From contig CM022670.1 in the NCBI GenBank assembly GCA_012295275.1, positions 23,644,255-23,706,254 on the forward strand: 62,000 bases of DNA. The letters run 5' to 3'. Positions 13,101-24,906 of the stretch are shown one piece after another (the stretch's first letter is position 1; the number at the start of each line of letters is the position of its first letter). The notes beneath the pieces were generated by a model. That model was given only the letters and a program-made list of their open reading frames with translations. It was not told the DNA's origin and searched no databases. The position numbers and the translations under genes were made by a program. Source of the stretch: Chrysomallon squamiferum. Taxonomy: Eukaryota; Mollusca; Gastropoda; Neomphalida; Peltospiridae.

Positions 13101-16100
13101 TGCCTGCCAGACAACATTCAACTGCCTGCTGAGGAAGATCCTGGAACTGTTCTGGAAGAATTCTCAGTGAAGAACAGTCAACATTACTAGTGTTGCCTTG
13201 ATCAATAAAACACACTGTGCACATTTTCTGATCTTTCTTTATTATCTTTGCACGGTACCATGATTCATCTTCTTCACTGAAAACTGCACAAAAATGTCCA
13301 ACAGTTGCACCTTTCAGAACTGTCTGATGAACACTTTCCTCATCAGTGAAATAATTAAACATTTCATTCAGTAATTTTTCCAAATGATGCTTATATTTTT
13401 CAAGTTGGACACAGAATTTACTTGGAGACTGTACATTTGAAATAAAGACTGATAACCTCTGACCTTTTCTGAGATTTGTAATGGGCATGATGGTAGCTTT
13501 GGTCAGATTCAAATTTTCAGTCAATGCAACAATATCTGCATTTGCTTTTGAAATACTAGTACATAAACCACTTTCAATCAATACTGCAGCTATATTCTTG
13601 TCACCATCCATCAAATCCACCAATACGACATCAATTTCATCTTCAATTATTTTACCTTTACCCAAAACAGAGACAACCTTTTCAGTGGTCATTTCCAAAA
13701 GTGCATCAGATGCTTCATCCAGTTTTGCCTCTGATACTTCAACACCTCTCAACTTACATCTCACAGCCTGAGCTTGCAGGGTAACCATATTCTTTCATAA
13801 GCTGATGGACATTATCTTTGCTGATGATGTCTGCATTACCATAATCAACAAAGTAAACACCACAACTTGTTTTGTCCACTGATGTTATAATGCCTCTGTA
13901 CCACTGCTCATCTTCAGTATACTTGGCAACACATGCACAGCCCAATTTCATCCAGGCTGTGTTAATATTGGGTGCCAGTGTGGAATAATGTTCATTTATA
14001 ACTGAAGAGAGGCTGGCCAAATCATTTTCAGAAACCACTGGCTGGACATAAAATGTGTGGATGGATTCTACATGACTTATGTGAACATCAATCTTCATGC
14101 CAAGTTCAAAGTCAATAACAGGATATGGGATGTCTGGAAAGATATTTTAAAAAATAATAATAATTAAGACTTACAGACAGATTGGAGGTTATATGAAGAT
14201 CATTATTTTATAATATCAAATTTTGAATATCTTAATCATTAAGATTTTACATTAAAAAATATAACAAAATATTAAATTGTTTTTCAAAATTCTACAGAAA
14301 ACTGTATATGCATTTTTGATACAGTAAAAATTAATGTTCTCTTTTTTTAATATAATTACTATTTTAATAACTGATTGTTACAATGGTTATTTGTTTCAGA
14401 AATAGTGACTTTGAATCTATAATAAGTCTCACAAAATAAAAAATAAAAATGTTTTACCTTTCTTTTCTGCAGAAATTGTTACTGGCAGCTTTCCAGCTAC
14501 ATTGCTACCATCATCAAGATAAAGCTCAACAGTAAAGACATCCGCTACTGTGATCACCTTAACAGTCAATGGTTGATCCTTAATAATCTTGTCAAAAGCA
14601 TCAACAGATTCTTTTGTCCAAGGCTGGTAGTTGTGAAGAATACAGTGGTATGCTAATGCTGGAACTTGAATATGCTTTTCAGAAAGGCTGGCTATTCTGG
14701 TTTGTGGTAAGACATCAGTGTTTCCATAATCAACAAATCTGACAGTTATTTCTTTATCCACAGATAAAACAACAGCTCGGTACCAGGCATCATCTTCTGT
14801 GTATCTGGCACAACACATTGATCCTACTGCTACCTGGTTTAGGTTCTGTCCTCCTTTTGCATAATCCTTCTGTAGCTGTTCAGTTAAGGTATTTAATTTA
14901 TCTTCCTCATCAGAGAGCTGTATGTAAACTGACCCATCAGTGTCTACAAAAGATGCATAGCCAGTGACTCTATCTGAAAGTTTCTGAGGTGGTAATTTGG
15001 TTTCTGAAGTTTTAGAAGATATCTTACTGGATAATCTGTCTGAATCTAGTTCACCAAGTAATTCCAAAGCAATGTTTCTTGTCAGTTCTACTTTGTATGG
15101 TGAAGTTTTAGAAATAAACTGGACATTCATCGTCTTGTTTTTCGTCATTTCAACAAACTTATTCATCTGTTCTGCATTCCAACCATAAAAGTTGTTAAGA
15201 ATGCATTCATATGAAAGTGGTGGAAATGTCAAAAATCTCCTGTGTAATGAAAAGATACAATTTTTGTTCACAACACAGTTCTTTCCCAAGTCAACGAGAT
15301 GAACTTCTATTTCATCTAATTTAATAGATTTAACCTGTGCTCTCTGCAAAGAATCCTCCTCCAACTTGACACAACAAGCATTGCCTATCTCTATCTTTGT
15401 GGAATCCATAGCTTCTAAAACAGCAAAGTCTATTACCAGTTCAGTTTTTACTTGATTTATCAGTTCCATATCTTTCAACAGAAGTACAGAGAAAATTCCA
15501 TCCTTTGATACATTGACCACTTTACCTTGGACCAATTCCGAAGGGATTTTCTGAGTAGGAAAATCTCTTGGACAAATTATACTAGCAATGTCATTGCTTT
15601 CCATATCCTTCAGCTTAACTCTGAAAGGTGCCTCGTGTGAACAGAATTCAGCTATTATTTCCTTATCAGCAGTAACCTCTGCCAACATATCTATCAAATC
15701 TGGTGTCATTTGATCAATTCCAACTATTTTACAAGGGAGAGCTTTTCTTTCTTGCCGCAACAGCTCTCTGTTCAATGGTTTCAGTTTGTCAATGCTCACT
15801 TTATCTGTGTTGCCAAAATCCACAAATCTGACCATAATCTTATCACCTGATATGTCAATCACTTCTGCCCTGTACCATGTTTTGTCCTCTGAGAACAAGG
15901 CACCACAAGCAAAACCTACCAAGATCTGAACTGTTCCAAGAGGAAGTGTTCTTATTTTCTCACTTGTTTCAACAAGACTTTGAATATGTTTGCTTTGCTG
16001 AATGTAGATTATATCTTTTTCCACATGAGAAATAAATGCAGTGATCTGTCCTTTTGGAGCAACTGCAGCTTTAAATTTCTGTTCTTCAACTGGAATGACC

Positions 16101-19100
16101 TCAACTTCTTTCTTAGTTGGAGAGAACTGTATTTTTTTAGGAGGACTAGCAGAAAATGGCTTTTGAGATTTTTCATCAGAAAAAGGTTCTGTCTTTGGTC
16201 TCCCAAAGTTTGGCTTTTTCTCAACAAACTCTGATTGTGGTTTTCCAAAAGGAGACTTTGATCCAAATGGTGAACTTAATGATGACTTAGGTTTAGAATG
16301 CTGTTCTTTTGGTGCATCATCAAAAACAAACTGACTTTTCAGATCTTTTCCATTGCATAACAGTCGGACAGTGTAAGGTTCAGTTGTATCCAAAAATATG
16401 GCATTAAGCTCTTTGTTGTCAGTATATTCTGAAAATTTTTCCTGAATTCCACTAGGCCAGTAAGTAATGTTTTCAAGTTTACAAGCAAACGCAAAAGGTG
16501 GGTCATTACAAAACTGTGGTTCTAGTACTTTCAGGTGTTTCAAAGAAGATATGTCACAATTTCCAAAATCCACAAACCTGACTGTGGCACAACCACCAGT
16601 TATTTGTTCCACAACTGCTCTGTACCATGCATCATCATCTGAAAACTGCGCACAACACACTGTACCTTTCTGAACCCAATTCAAAGAAGATCCTGCATTG
16701 CTGTAATAGTTCAGTAATTCTGTTGATAAAGTGAGAATGGCTTCTTCATCTGATGCTTTCTGAACATAGAAGATTCCATTACTATCCACATGACTAACAA
16801 ATACAACAATTGAACCTGAAGGTATTTTTTGTTTTTTTAACTCACACAGTTTTCCAGGTATTATGGAAGAAGCTGTCCCTAAGGCACGTATAGTTGCTGA
16901 GACTGAAGCAACAGATTTTGCAAATCCTTTTTCTTTCAGTTTATCAGCAATGTCAATCCCACCTACAAATAATTTGACAGTGTCAGCTGTTTTGAACGTA
17001 CACTGTACTTCTTTGTCAATAGTAATTTCTTCCATAAATTCAATAGCTTCATTTGTCCAGGTATTACCCAAAGGCACAACATCAGCCAGTGCACACTGAA
17101 TGGCAAGAGGAGGGACTGCAAGATGACAACTTGCAAGTGGCTTAACATTATTTTTACTAACCTTTTCAACATTCCCATAATCAATAAACTTAACTTTAAT
17201 GTTTTCTTCTGTAACAGAAATAATTTTACCTCTGTACCAAGCACCATCTTCTGCATATAAAGCACAGCATGGCTGATCTGGTCTGGGATTTGTCAAGACC
17301 GGTTCAGAAGCTGAAACATACTGCTTGCTAAGTTTATCCATAATATCATTAAGAAGCTCATCAACTTCTGCATGTACAAAGAAAAGTCCTGGACTTTCCA
17401 AAAAGCTGATGTACACCTGTTTTGTAATCCCAACTGGAACTTGTTGTGGAGGGAAATCTAAAACGTCAGATAAACCTGATGATGTAGAAGTTCTGGAAAT
17501 AACAAGGGATGAAAATTCTTTTTTTAACATTCCAGTCACCGACTGCCCTGCATCAAGTACATCCACAGTCAAAACACTTCCTTCAGCACTCAAAACCTTT
17601 ATGACCAGCTCTTTCTCAAGTACTAATTCCATAAATTTGTTATTAACAGCCTCAGCAGAAGTTCCAGCTGACATGCTTACTGCAAGTTTGCAGTGAACAG
17701 TCTGTATAGGAACTTCTAGGAAATGCTTTTCTATTTTACACACTGAAGAAGGAGCAATAATTTCTGTATTTCCATAGTCAATAAAATGAACAGTAATGTC
17801 ATTTTTGTCAATCTTACTGATTACAGCTCTATACCATGCATTATCTGCACTGTATTTTGCTACACATGGTGTTCCAACTACTGGATTTGTTAATGGAACT
17901 CCATGGCCTAATGAGTAATGAGCTTCCAGGCCCTCCATCAGTTCATCCAACTGTGCAGTATATTTTGACAGCTGGCTCCAGAAACTAACTACAGAGTCAG
18001 TATGTGAAATATAGCCTTTTTCCAAATGTTTAACTGGAATGCTCACTGAATTGGGAAATCCTAATGGACTGACTAGGCAGGTTTCATCAGATATTTGTCT
18101 TCTGGCTTTAGCCAATGATACGAGATAAGATGCAACATCTTTATCATTAACTTTCAGTTCCACAACATAAGAATTATTGCAAACTGAAATGAATTTGCAA
18201 ACAGCACCATCTTTTGTAAAGTCCTCAATCAAATGTTTAGCTTCTCCTTGCCAACCTGAATTTTGTATCAAAGGGGCAACATCTTTTAAACTGCATTCAA
18301 CAGCAAATACTGGTACTTGTAAATCATCGTCAGTCGGTTCTTTTAAATCATTTGAAGATACATAGTCAGTATTACCAAAATCAACAAAGAAAACTTCATG
18401 TTTTCCCCCAGACGATTTCACAATATGTGCTCTGTACCATGCATTGTCTTCAGAAAATTTAGCCACCACTGGCATGCCTTGATGAACTGAAATCACTGGA
18501 GAACCTTTGGTGCTATAAAACCCTTCAATTTTTTCAACAAATTCATCCAACTGTGCTTGTTTTTCTGATAACTGAACCCAGAACCTGTTAGGATGTTCAA
18601 TAGAAGAAAGATAAACCTCACAAGTACTGGGCACTTTTATATCAGCCTTTGGATAACAACTGGAATGAGATGGTTTCAACACTGCCAACTTTTTTTTAAT
18701 GAGACATTCACCAATATCAGATCCATTTGAATAGTTTCTCAACGTGATCAGCATTACACCATCTTTAGTTTTTCCATGAAATGTTGCCATCATGGTCTTA
18801 TCCAATGTCAGAGTTTCAAATTCATAACATGATTCCCTAGTCCATGATCGTGAAAGTGGTTTTACATTGTATAGACTGCATTTAAAAGCAAAGGGTGGTT
18901 CTACCTTCAAGTATGGCAACAACTGCTTCAGTGAACCTTTTGGAACAGTAGCAATATTTCCATAATCAATGAAAAATACCTTAGATTCTCCTTGCTGGAC
19001 AGCAACAATTTTACCTCTATACCACATATCATCAGCTGGGTATTTTGCTACACAAAGCATCCCTATTGCTGGGTGATCAATATTTAATTCACCAGGCAAC

Positions 19101-21394
19101 AGTCTGTTGTAGTCTATATTCAACTTATCTGTTAAAATTGTTGCTTGCCCAAGGTTACACCAAAATTCAGATGGAGTTGTTACATAGGTCACACTGACTA
19201 CAGTCTGATCTTCTGGCAATTCTGGCTTCTCATTCATCTGACACATTTCAGTGTTTTGATCTATGCTGTCGTTACTTTTTTTGTCTGTCAGTGTCACATG
19301 AAGATCAGCATCTCCCTGGCCAATTGTGACTTGTCTTTGATTGCTATCACTTTCAAAAGCATTGGGGCAGATTGTGCTAGTTTTCAATCCAAATTCCTTG
19401 TTAATATTCAATCCTAAGGAATTTGTAAGTTCTACAAGAAACACTCCATCACCACGGCATGTTTGTATGAATGCTATAAACCTCTGATCAAGGGTGATAT
19501 CTTCAAACTGTGCAATGTGTTCTGGTGTCCAGTAACCCTGCTGGGTGGTCACACCAGAAAGACAACATTTGAGGGCCATTACTGGCTGGTGCAGAAATTT
19601 ATCTTTTATCAGTTTTATTCTGTCAGGTGTCACAATTTCTGCATTTCCATAATCTACAAACCTAACTTCAATCAATCCACTGGCCAGAACACCTGAAAAT
19701 GAAAAAAAACCAATTAAATTTTTTAAATTTATAAACTATATATACTTTTTTAACTTCAGTAGACTTGTTGAGAGAAGATCTGACATATTGTTTGTACAAA
19801 AACAAGATTTTTTTTTTTACAAAAGTGTTTAAAAAGTAAAAGACAAATGAATTAATTATCCAAATATGTTTTAAAATTGTCATGAAAAAAAAAAAAAATG
19901 TATTCATAATTTAATGACTGAATTCTGAGCTCACACTATTTTTCATACAGGAATGATGATATAATTTTTTTTAAATTGATATATTGTTTGAAAATAAAAA
20001 TTCATTTAAAACCTTGGCATGCTTTTAATGAGCCTTTCTGTTTTTCCACCTCTTTTGGAATTCTCTTTGCATTGTGTAATGTTAGATTGTGGAGTGTTAA
20101 ATATCAACAAGTGGCAGAGTTTCAAAACAATAAACTAAATAAATAAATATCTGTTTACAAGCATCATTTTAAGGACATTTTTTTTGTGTAAATTAAATCT
20201 GGGGGTTTTTAATCCATATCTGAACATTCTTTGGGCTGACTCAACAATCTGTCTAAATTAAATTTTAATATATCACTAATTTTTTTTTTTTTTTTTTCAA
20301 AACAAATCAGATAAAAAGCAATGATTTACCTATTACTTCAGCCCGATACCATCCTTCATCTTCAATGAATTGTGCAATACAAGCACTACCTAGCACACAT
20401 TTAGGCAGTGTCTCATCAGAAGGTCCAAGTGATGAATAACACTTTCCAATGTCTTCCATCATAGCATCAAGTGCTGGTGCATTTTTGGCTAGGTGACAGT
20501 AGAAATGTTCAGGGTCTGTGATGTGACACACATAAACTTCTTCCAGTGTGTCAGGTGGAAGTGTGATGTGGGAAAAACATGATACAGTTCTCTGCTGCAT
20601 CTGCACTGCTCGGCCAGAAATCCCTGGTTTTCTTTTCAAAATAAATAATACATTATTAAGTTTAACTATGAAGTGCTTAATATTTTAAAGTCTAAACCAT
20701 ATCACAAAGGTAATTAGAATTTATACTTTTGAGTTTTAGAGGATTTGTCAGTTTTTGTAATAAATTGTAATGAGATTTTATTTTTAAAAAAATGCATTTA
20801 TTTATTTATTGCTAACTCAGTTAAGTTATATTTTCATTAAATAATGCTTTAGTTTAACAATTATTTTTCTCTGTACTTTTTTCTAATTACTTCACAAAAA
20901 ATATCTTTTTTCTTTTAAATGTTTCTTCCCTATCAATATCCAATTCATTTTCAAAATTACAGTACTAGAATACAAAGCATTTCCTTGAAATGAGTCACTG
21001 TTTTTAAATAAAAGCTTAAGATTTACACTAAGAAAGATTATAGGTAAACACCAATATTTTAGAATAAAAGGACAAAATAAAAGTAACATGTTTAACAACT
21101 TCACTCAGCAAAACATATATAATACTAAATATTTAACTTATTGTCATTTATCCTCTTTTTAATAACAAAGTATGCTTTAACAATAAAACAGTCATGTTCA
21201 TTTTGAGTTATTATCATTATTTAAACAATTTTCTGTAATTTTTCTCAATTTCTGGGAGGACATTTTTCTTTTTTATATTTAAATTACTTATTACAATATT
21301 TGTTTTTAATTAGGTAAAAGGAAACCAATTATTTCATTTCCACTTAGTGTATATGAAAATGACAAAATCATATATACCTGCTGTCAGCAAACAT
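7151..21394 (-). CDS. Giant multi-Tudor domain protein (Tudor/TDRD6-like)
   Basis: Coding exons in transcript order: 21394-21378, 20631-20330, 19692-14458, 14133-13034, 12760-12488, 12212-11234, 10930-10762, 10419-10201, 8893-8789, 8575-7821, 7402-7151 (about 3,134 aa). The first ATG (MFADS) follows an in-frame TGA. About 13 extended Tudor modules, spaced roughly 200 residues in the main exon, carry WYR(A/G) and F(V/I)D(Y/F)GN motifs; module 8 (LVDLGK), 12 (YVDHGQ) and 13 (LVDWGK) are degenerate. A Lys/Pro/FG-rich linker lies between modules 6 and 7 (about 16080-16330). The C-terminus is acidic and repeat-rich. Drosophila Tudor and TDRD6 bind symmetrically dimethylated arginines of Piwi proteins in germ granules; the same role is inferred. 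One extra base near 13789 breaks the frame. The acceptor at 12212 is ambiguous. Confidence 0.88.
8160..8450 (-). repeat. 30-bp coding minisatellite in the Tudor gene
   Basis: Perfectly phased 30-bp units, seven full ones from 8221 to 8430 plus a partial and degenerate copies on both sides, encode about ten copies of EENKQLQ(E/D)ES. The product is an acidic, glutamine-rich segment with heptad-like spacing, probably extended helix or coiled coil. Units near 8160-8220 are more diverged (EENRQLEEES, EENKLQEES). Copy number is likely to vary between individuals. Confidence 0.95.
9690..10175. repeat. Diverged intronic minisatellite
   Basis: About 14-16 imperfect units of roughly 30-35 bp lie in the Tudor intron between 8893 and 10201. 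Each contains a core like GTAACTAGTGTGACATAGAT followed by AAAGAATAAAA. Units differ in length and by many substitutions, so the array is old. It ends about 25 bp before the donor of the exon at 10201-10419. Confidence 0.85.
11093..11143. repeat. GACA/GATA microsatellite
   Basis: Alternating GACA and GATA tetranucleotides within a Tudor intron. Confidence 0.9.
13785..13792 (-). other. Single-base +1 frameshift in the Tudor gene
   Basis: Reading the 1,100-bp exon from its acceptor, frame runs through a normal Tudor module (YFVDYGNADIIS...) to ...LMKEYGYPASSGCEM and stops at TAA. The conserved continuation of the module, LQAQAVRCKLRG, is in the next frame. Dropping one base at about 13789 gives ...LMKEMVTLQAQAVRC, with exactly the spacing between DYGN and the C-terminal cysteine seen in sister modules. 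Exon length (1,100) is one base too long for its flanking phases. No intron of sensible size fixes it. A sequencing or assembly insertion is the simplest reading; a real lesion or allele is possible. Confidence 0.85.
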
Positions 21395-22868
21395 TGTTCA
21401 GAAATTTATGGCTTCATGTTTTTGATACATTTCTGTAAATAAATAAAAAATTTCAAATATACTTTTAATAACAAAAATGTGGTTTGCAGATAAAAGCTCA
21501 CAAGATAAATGTTCTCAACATAACATTACTGGAGTCCATTCAGTTTAAGCAGTTCTCAGAAGTGAAAAAAAAACATATATATATATATAATTACTCAGAA
21601 ACTATGAACATAATATGAACCAAGGGTGAAAACAAGCACTGTCTTGAAGAAAACCTTTAAACACTGTCTCTGACGGCAGTGCACACAAGAAAAATCAGTC
21701 AGATGCAAGGGAGACGTTACCACTGAGGATTCCACAACAATTCAGCAGCAGACAGGACCAGTTAGTCACAAAACTATAAACCACAATGAAGGCACAAACC
21801 AAACTGTCAAACATGTGACCAAACCAACTCCTAACTCAAGCACTTCTTAAAGCAACACATGATGTCCATGCAAAAAAGTCAGTAACATTAACATTTGAAA
21901 CATCTCTCAAGAGTAAACATAAATTATATGAAATTAAAATGTAAAAAAAAATAAGTTAAAATTTAATTCAATTAGGACAAAAATGGATGACCTGTCGCTC
22001 TTTAACAAAACAAAAAAACACTGATAAATGCTAATTCATTATTGCTGAAACTCAACATTGACTTTTTTCTAAGTTGTAGGACTGAAACTGTTTAAAAATG
22101 CAAGTAGTGAGTTTATTATACGATACACAGACACAGTATTTGTCCATATTCTGTAGTTTCAGGCATGTGGGTTGAGGTACTGATTACAGTGCCATCTAAA
22201 AATAGACACAGGCTGCAATTTGTATAAATGCTGTTCTGATATACTTATTCTTACATAAAGCACAAAAATCATATTTATTTTAATAATATGAAAACCTATT
22301 GGATTCTATTGATGTCATATCACCTTCACTAACACCTATAATGTATATATATTAGTATGTATTAATAGTCTAAAAAGGCTATATTTAGTATCAATCAAAT
22401 GAAAATAGATTAAAAGGATCAATGCTTTTTGTTAGTATTATGTCAAGTAAAGGCCTACTTAATGACTCATTTATATGTTCTATCTTCAGCCTGATTAACG
22501 CGTTCCAACAAGTGCCAATAAAAGTCAAGGTGTTTTTGTTGTTGTTTTTTGTAATTTAGCAATAATTACTGATTTATTTATTAATTAATATAATAATTAA
22601 TATAATTATTTTGTGCTGTTAGTTTTCGTTTGTTTGTTTGGTTGGTTGGTTTCTTTCTGATATTTTAGTCTAATGCGCAAATTTTGAAATAATACGGCAC
22701 GATTATCATGATACGCCATAAATTTAAAACTGTCATAAAGATTTAACTTTAAGGTGAATATTAATAACAATCATTTGAGCATTTATAAATCAGTAAATCT
22801 GCGGAATCTTTAATTTTAATGTCTATACTAATGAAAAACCCTAAGGCTTATGATAGAATTAAAAATAC

Positions 22869-22890
22869 CACGTGTTAAAGAATTCCCGCG
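22869..22890. promoter_or_regulatory. E-box next to E2F-like motif
   Basis: CACGTG (22869-22874) is followed closely by TTCCCGCG (22883-22890), about 1.5 kb upstream of the Tudor start codon in a locally CpG-richer stretch. These are consensus-like E-box and E2F-type sites. Their function here is inferred from sequence only, and an intervening 5' UTR intron would be needed to connect them to the Tudor coding start. Confidence 0.25.
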
Positions 22891-23104
22891 TTGAAATCGT
22901 AGAATGATAAATTAAACATATTTTGCCAAACTTTATTTTTCTTTCATTTTAAAGTTCCATGAAAAGCTATTATGATTTAATTACATGGTACTGATTAATG
23001 AAATAAAACATTACACTGTTAAAACAGTATAAGTACAATAAATATGATCAATTTTAGTTTTGTTTCTTACCTGACTGAAATATAAATAAATCAGAAATAA
23101 TTTC

Positions 23105-23120
23105 AAAAAGGGGAGATAAC
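23105..23120 (+). repeat. Mollusc-type GGGGAGATAA repeat motif
   Basis: AAAAAGGGGAGATAAC matches a short motif that I recall as widespread in mollusc dispersed repeats. A second copy lies on the minus strand at 61071-61088. Confidence 0.35.
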
Positions 23121-23692
23121 ACACCTACATATCTAATTAGTTCCCTTTAAATACAGCAACTTATTTTCAGTCGCATAAAAGATGTGTGCGTGTTTACAAA
23201 TCCCAGTAATAACACATTTACTTTTCTCTTGCAAGCCGTATCTAGGTGTTATCATTAATATTTTTTAAATTGTTTTTAAAGTTGTTTACTTGTATTCATA
23301 ATTATATATATATATTTTTAATTTTTTTTTTTAAATTCCGTGACCATAAAATTCGGAAATTAAAAAAATAAAATAAAATGTATTAAATAATTCTTCCATT
23401 TCGACACATCAAGTATCTTACCCAACTGTAAACAAAATATCTGTTATACATTGAAACAGGACAAAAATGTAAAAACTGCTTGTAAAATGACAGATATTTA
23501 TTAACCTGCTGTAATAATGACCTGTCGTCCAATCTAGCATGTACCCGATGAATGTTATACCAAATCACCAAATGCGCTGCTGCATGCTCAATTAAGATGT
23601 TAAATTGTTTTGATTGTAATAAAGCATAACTATGTTACCTTCTGTGTGAATGAAGGCTGGCATTTTTTAAATATTTAAAATTTTTATTTTTC

Positions 23693-23695
<3 letters not shown>

Positions 23696-23728
<33 letters not shown>

Positions 23729-23733
23729 TTATT
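23696..23733. repeat. (TTTA)n microsatellite
   Basis: Perfect TTTA tetranucleotide array of about nine units, continuing into an AT-rich tail. Confidence 0.9.
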
Positions 23734-24334
23734 ATTTTTTATGTAATGGCCAGTATCTTTGAAAATGGTTGAAACGGATATCTATCTTTCAATTTGTTTA
23801 TAAAAATTTTATGAAAGTCTATAAAAAATTTTGATTTTTTTAACTGTTTATTATAAACTTTAAAGAAACATTACTAAATTCATTATCCTGTTTAGCAGTG
23901 GACATTGCACATCAAATGTTTCATTGCTGGCATAATACAGTGTTTATTCAAAAGAAATAACAAATAAGAAAGTTTGTTTCTCTATTTTTAATATATAAAA
24001 ACTAAATATGTATAAACATGTCAGATCTGAAGAAAAACATAATACAATATTTTAGATGCAAATATAAATGCAATAAAAAAATACAAATAAAGAAAAAGGA
24101 ACATTAGTAATCCAGTATTCAGCAATTAAATGTTTATTTATAAACCATTTGACACAAACACATTAACCTATCCTTTTATAATTCTAGGTCACTCAACGTG
24201 ATTATCAGAACATTTTGTATGACAAACATTTGAGTAATTCATTCACAATAACCTTTAATTTTCTTTTCCCAGACTGAAATTAGCTTCAACATAAGAGTTT
24301 AAATTAGTGAAAATATCTAAAAACTTATGCTGTG

Positions 24335-24365
<31 letters not shown>

Positions 24366-24735
24366 TTACAAAGGAATAATGTTTCTGAACCTATAATTTA
24401 TTTGAAATGAAATATAAATTATACAAACACAGCATCTGGCTAGTAATTCATATTAATTTGAATAAAAGAAACCAGGATTAAAAATTGTGCAGTAGTTCAA
24501 CATTTCTAAGATGAAATATTTACATATGTATGAATACAATATGTCTATTAAATATAAAATGACATAAAAATGTTACTTTACAAACAGTAGTCTATCACAG
24601 TCATTATTTCTAGTTTTGACAATGTAAAAAACAAATATAACACAGATTCAAAATGTAAAGGAAAATATCAGCTTTTATTTATCTATCTATCTATAGATAT
24701 AAGGTCTTGTTTCATTTTTGCAGTCAAACCTCAGA

Positions 24736-24741
24736 TTTATT
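24736..24741 (-). promoter_or_regulatory. Candidate poly(A) signal, TMEM244-like gene
   Basis: AATAAA on the minus strand about 166 nt past the stop codon. A second hexamer lies near 24674. Confidence 0.35.
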
Positions 24742-24906
24742 CCCTATTTATGGCATCAGTAATATAGCAGCTGGTCCATATGTGCTATCTTTCAAAAGGC
24801 ACTAACACAATAACAAAAAATCCATCTGGAAAATTTAAATTATAAAAGTAGTTTTACTACAAATCTCAGTAGAAAATAGCACACAGTTACAACAGCTATC
24901 ATTCTG

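Larger units (their letters stand above)
21395..24735. other. Region upstream of Tudor, no coding gene seen
   Basis: Non-coding between the Tudor start codon and the TMEM244-like gene. It should include the Tudor 5' UTR and promoter. Around 21600-21880 base composition is less AT-rich than the flanks and looks like a decayed dispersed repeat. 22480-23250 has more CpG than average. Simple repeats are (TTTA)n at 23696-23733 and (TA)n at 24341-24365. Confidence 0.5.

Noticed and set aside
13760-13830. Microintron as explanation for the Tudor frameshift
   Set aside because: The only GT...AG pairs in the segment would be 9-19 nt long, too short for an animal spliceosomal intron.
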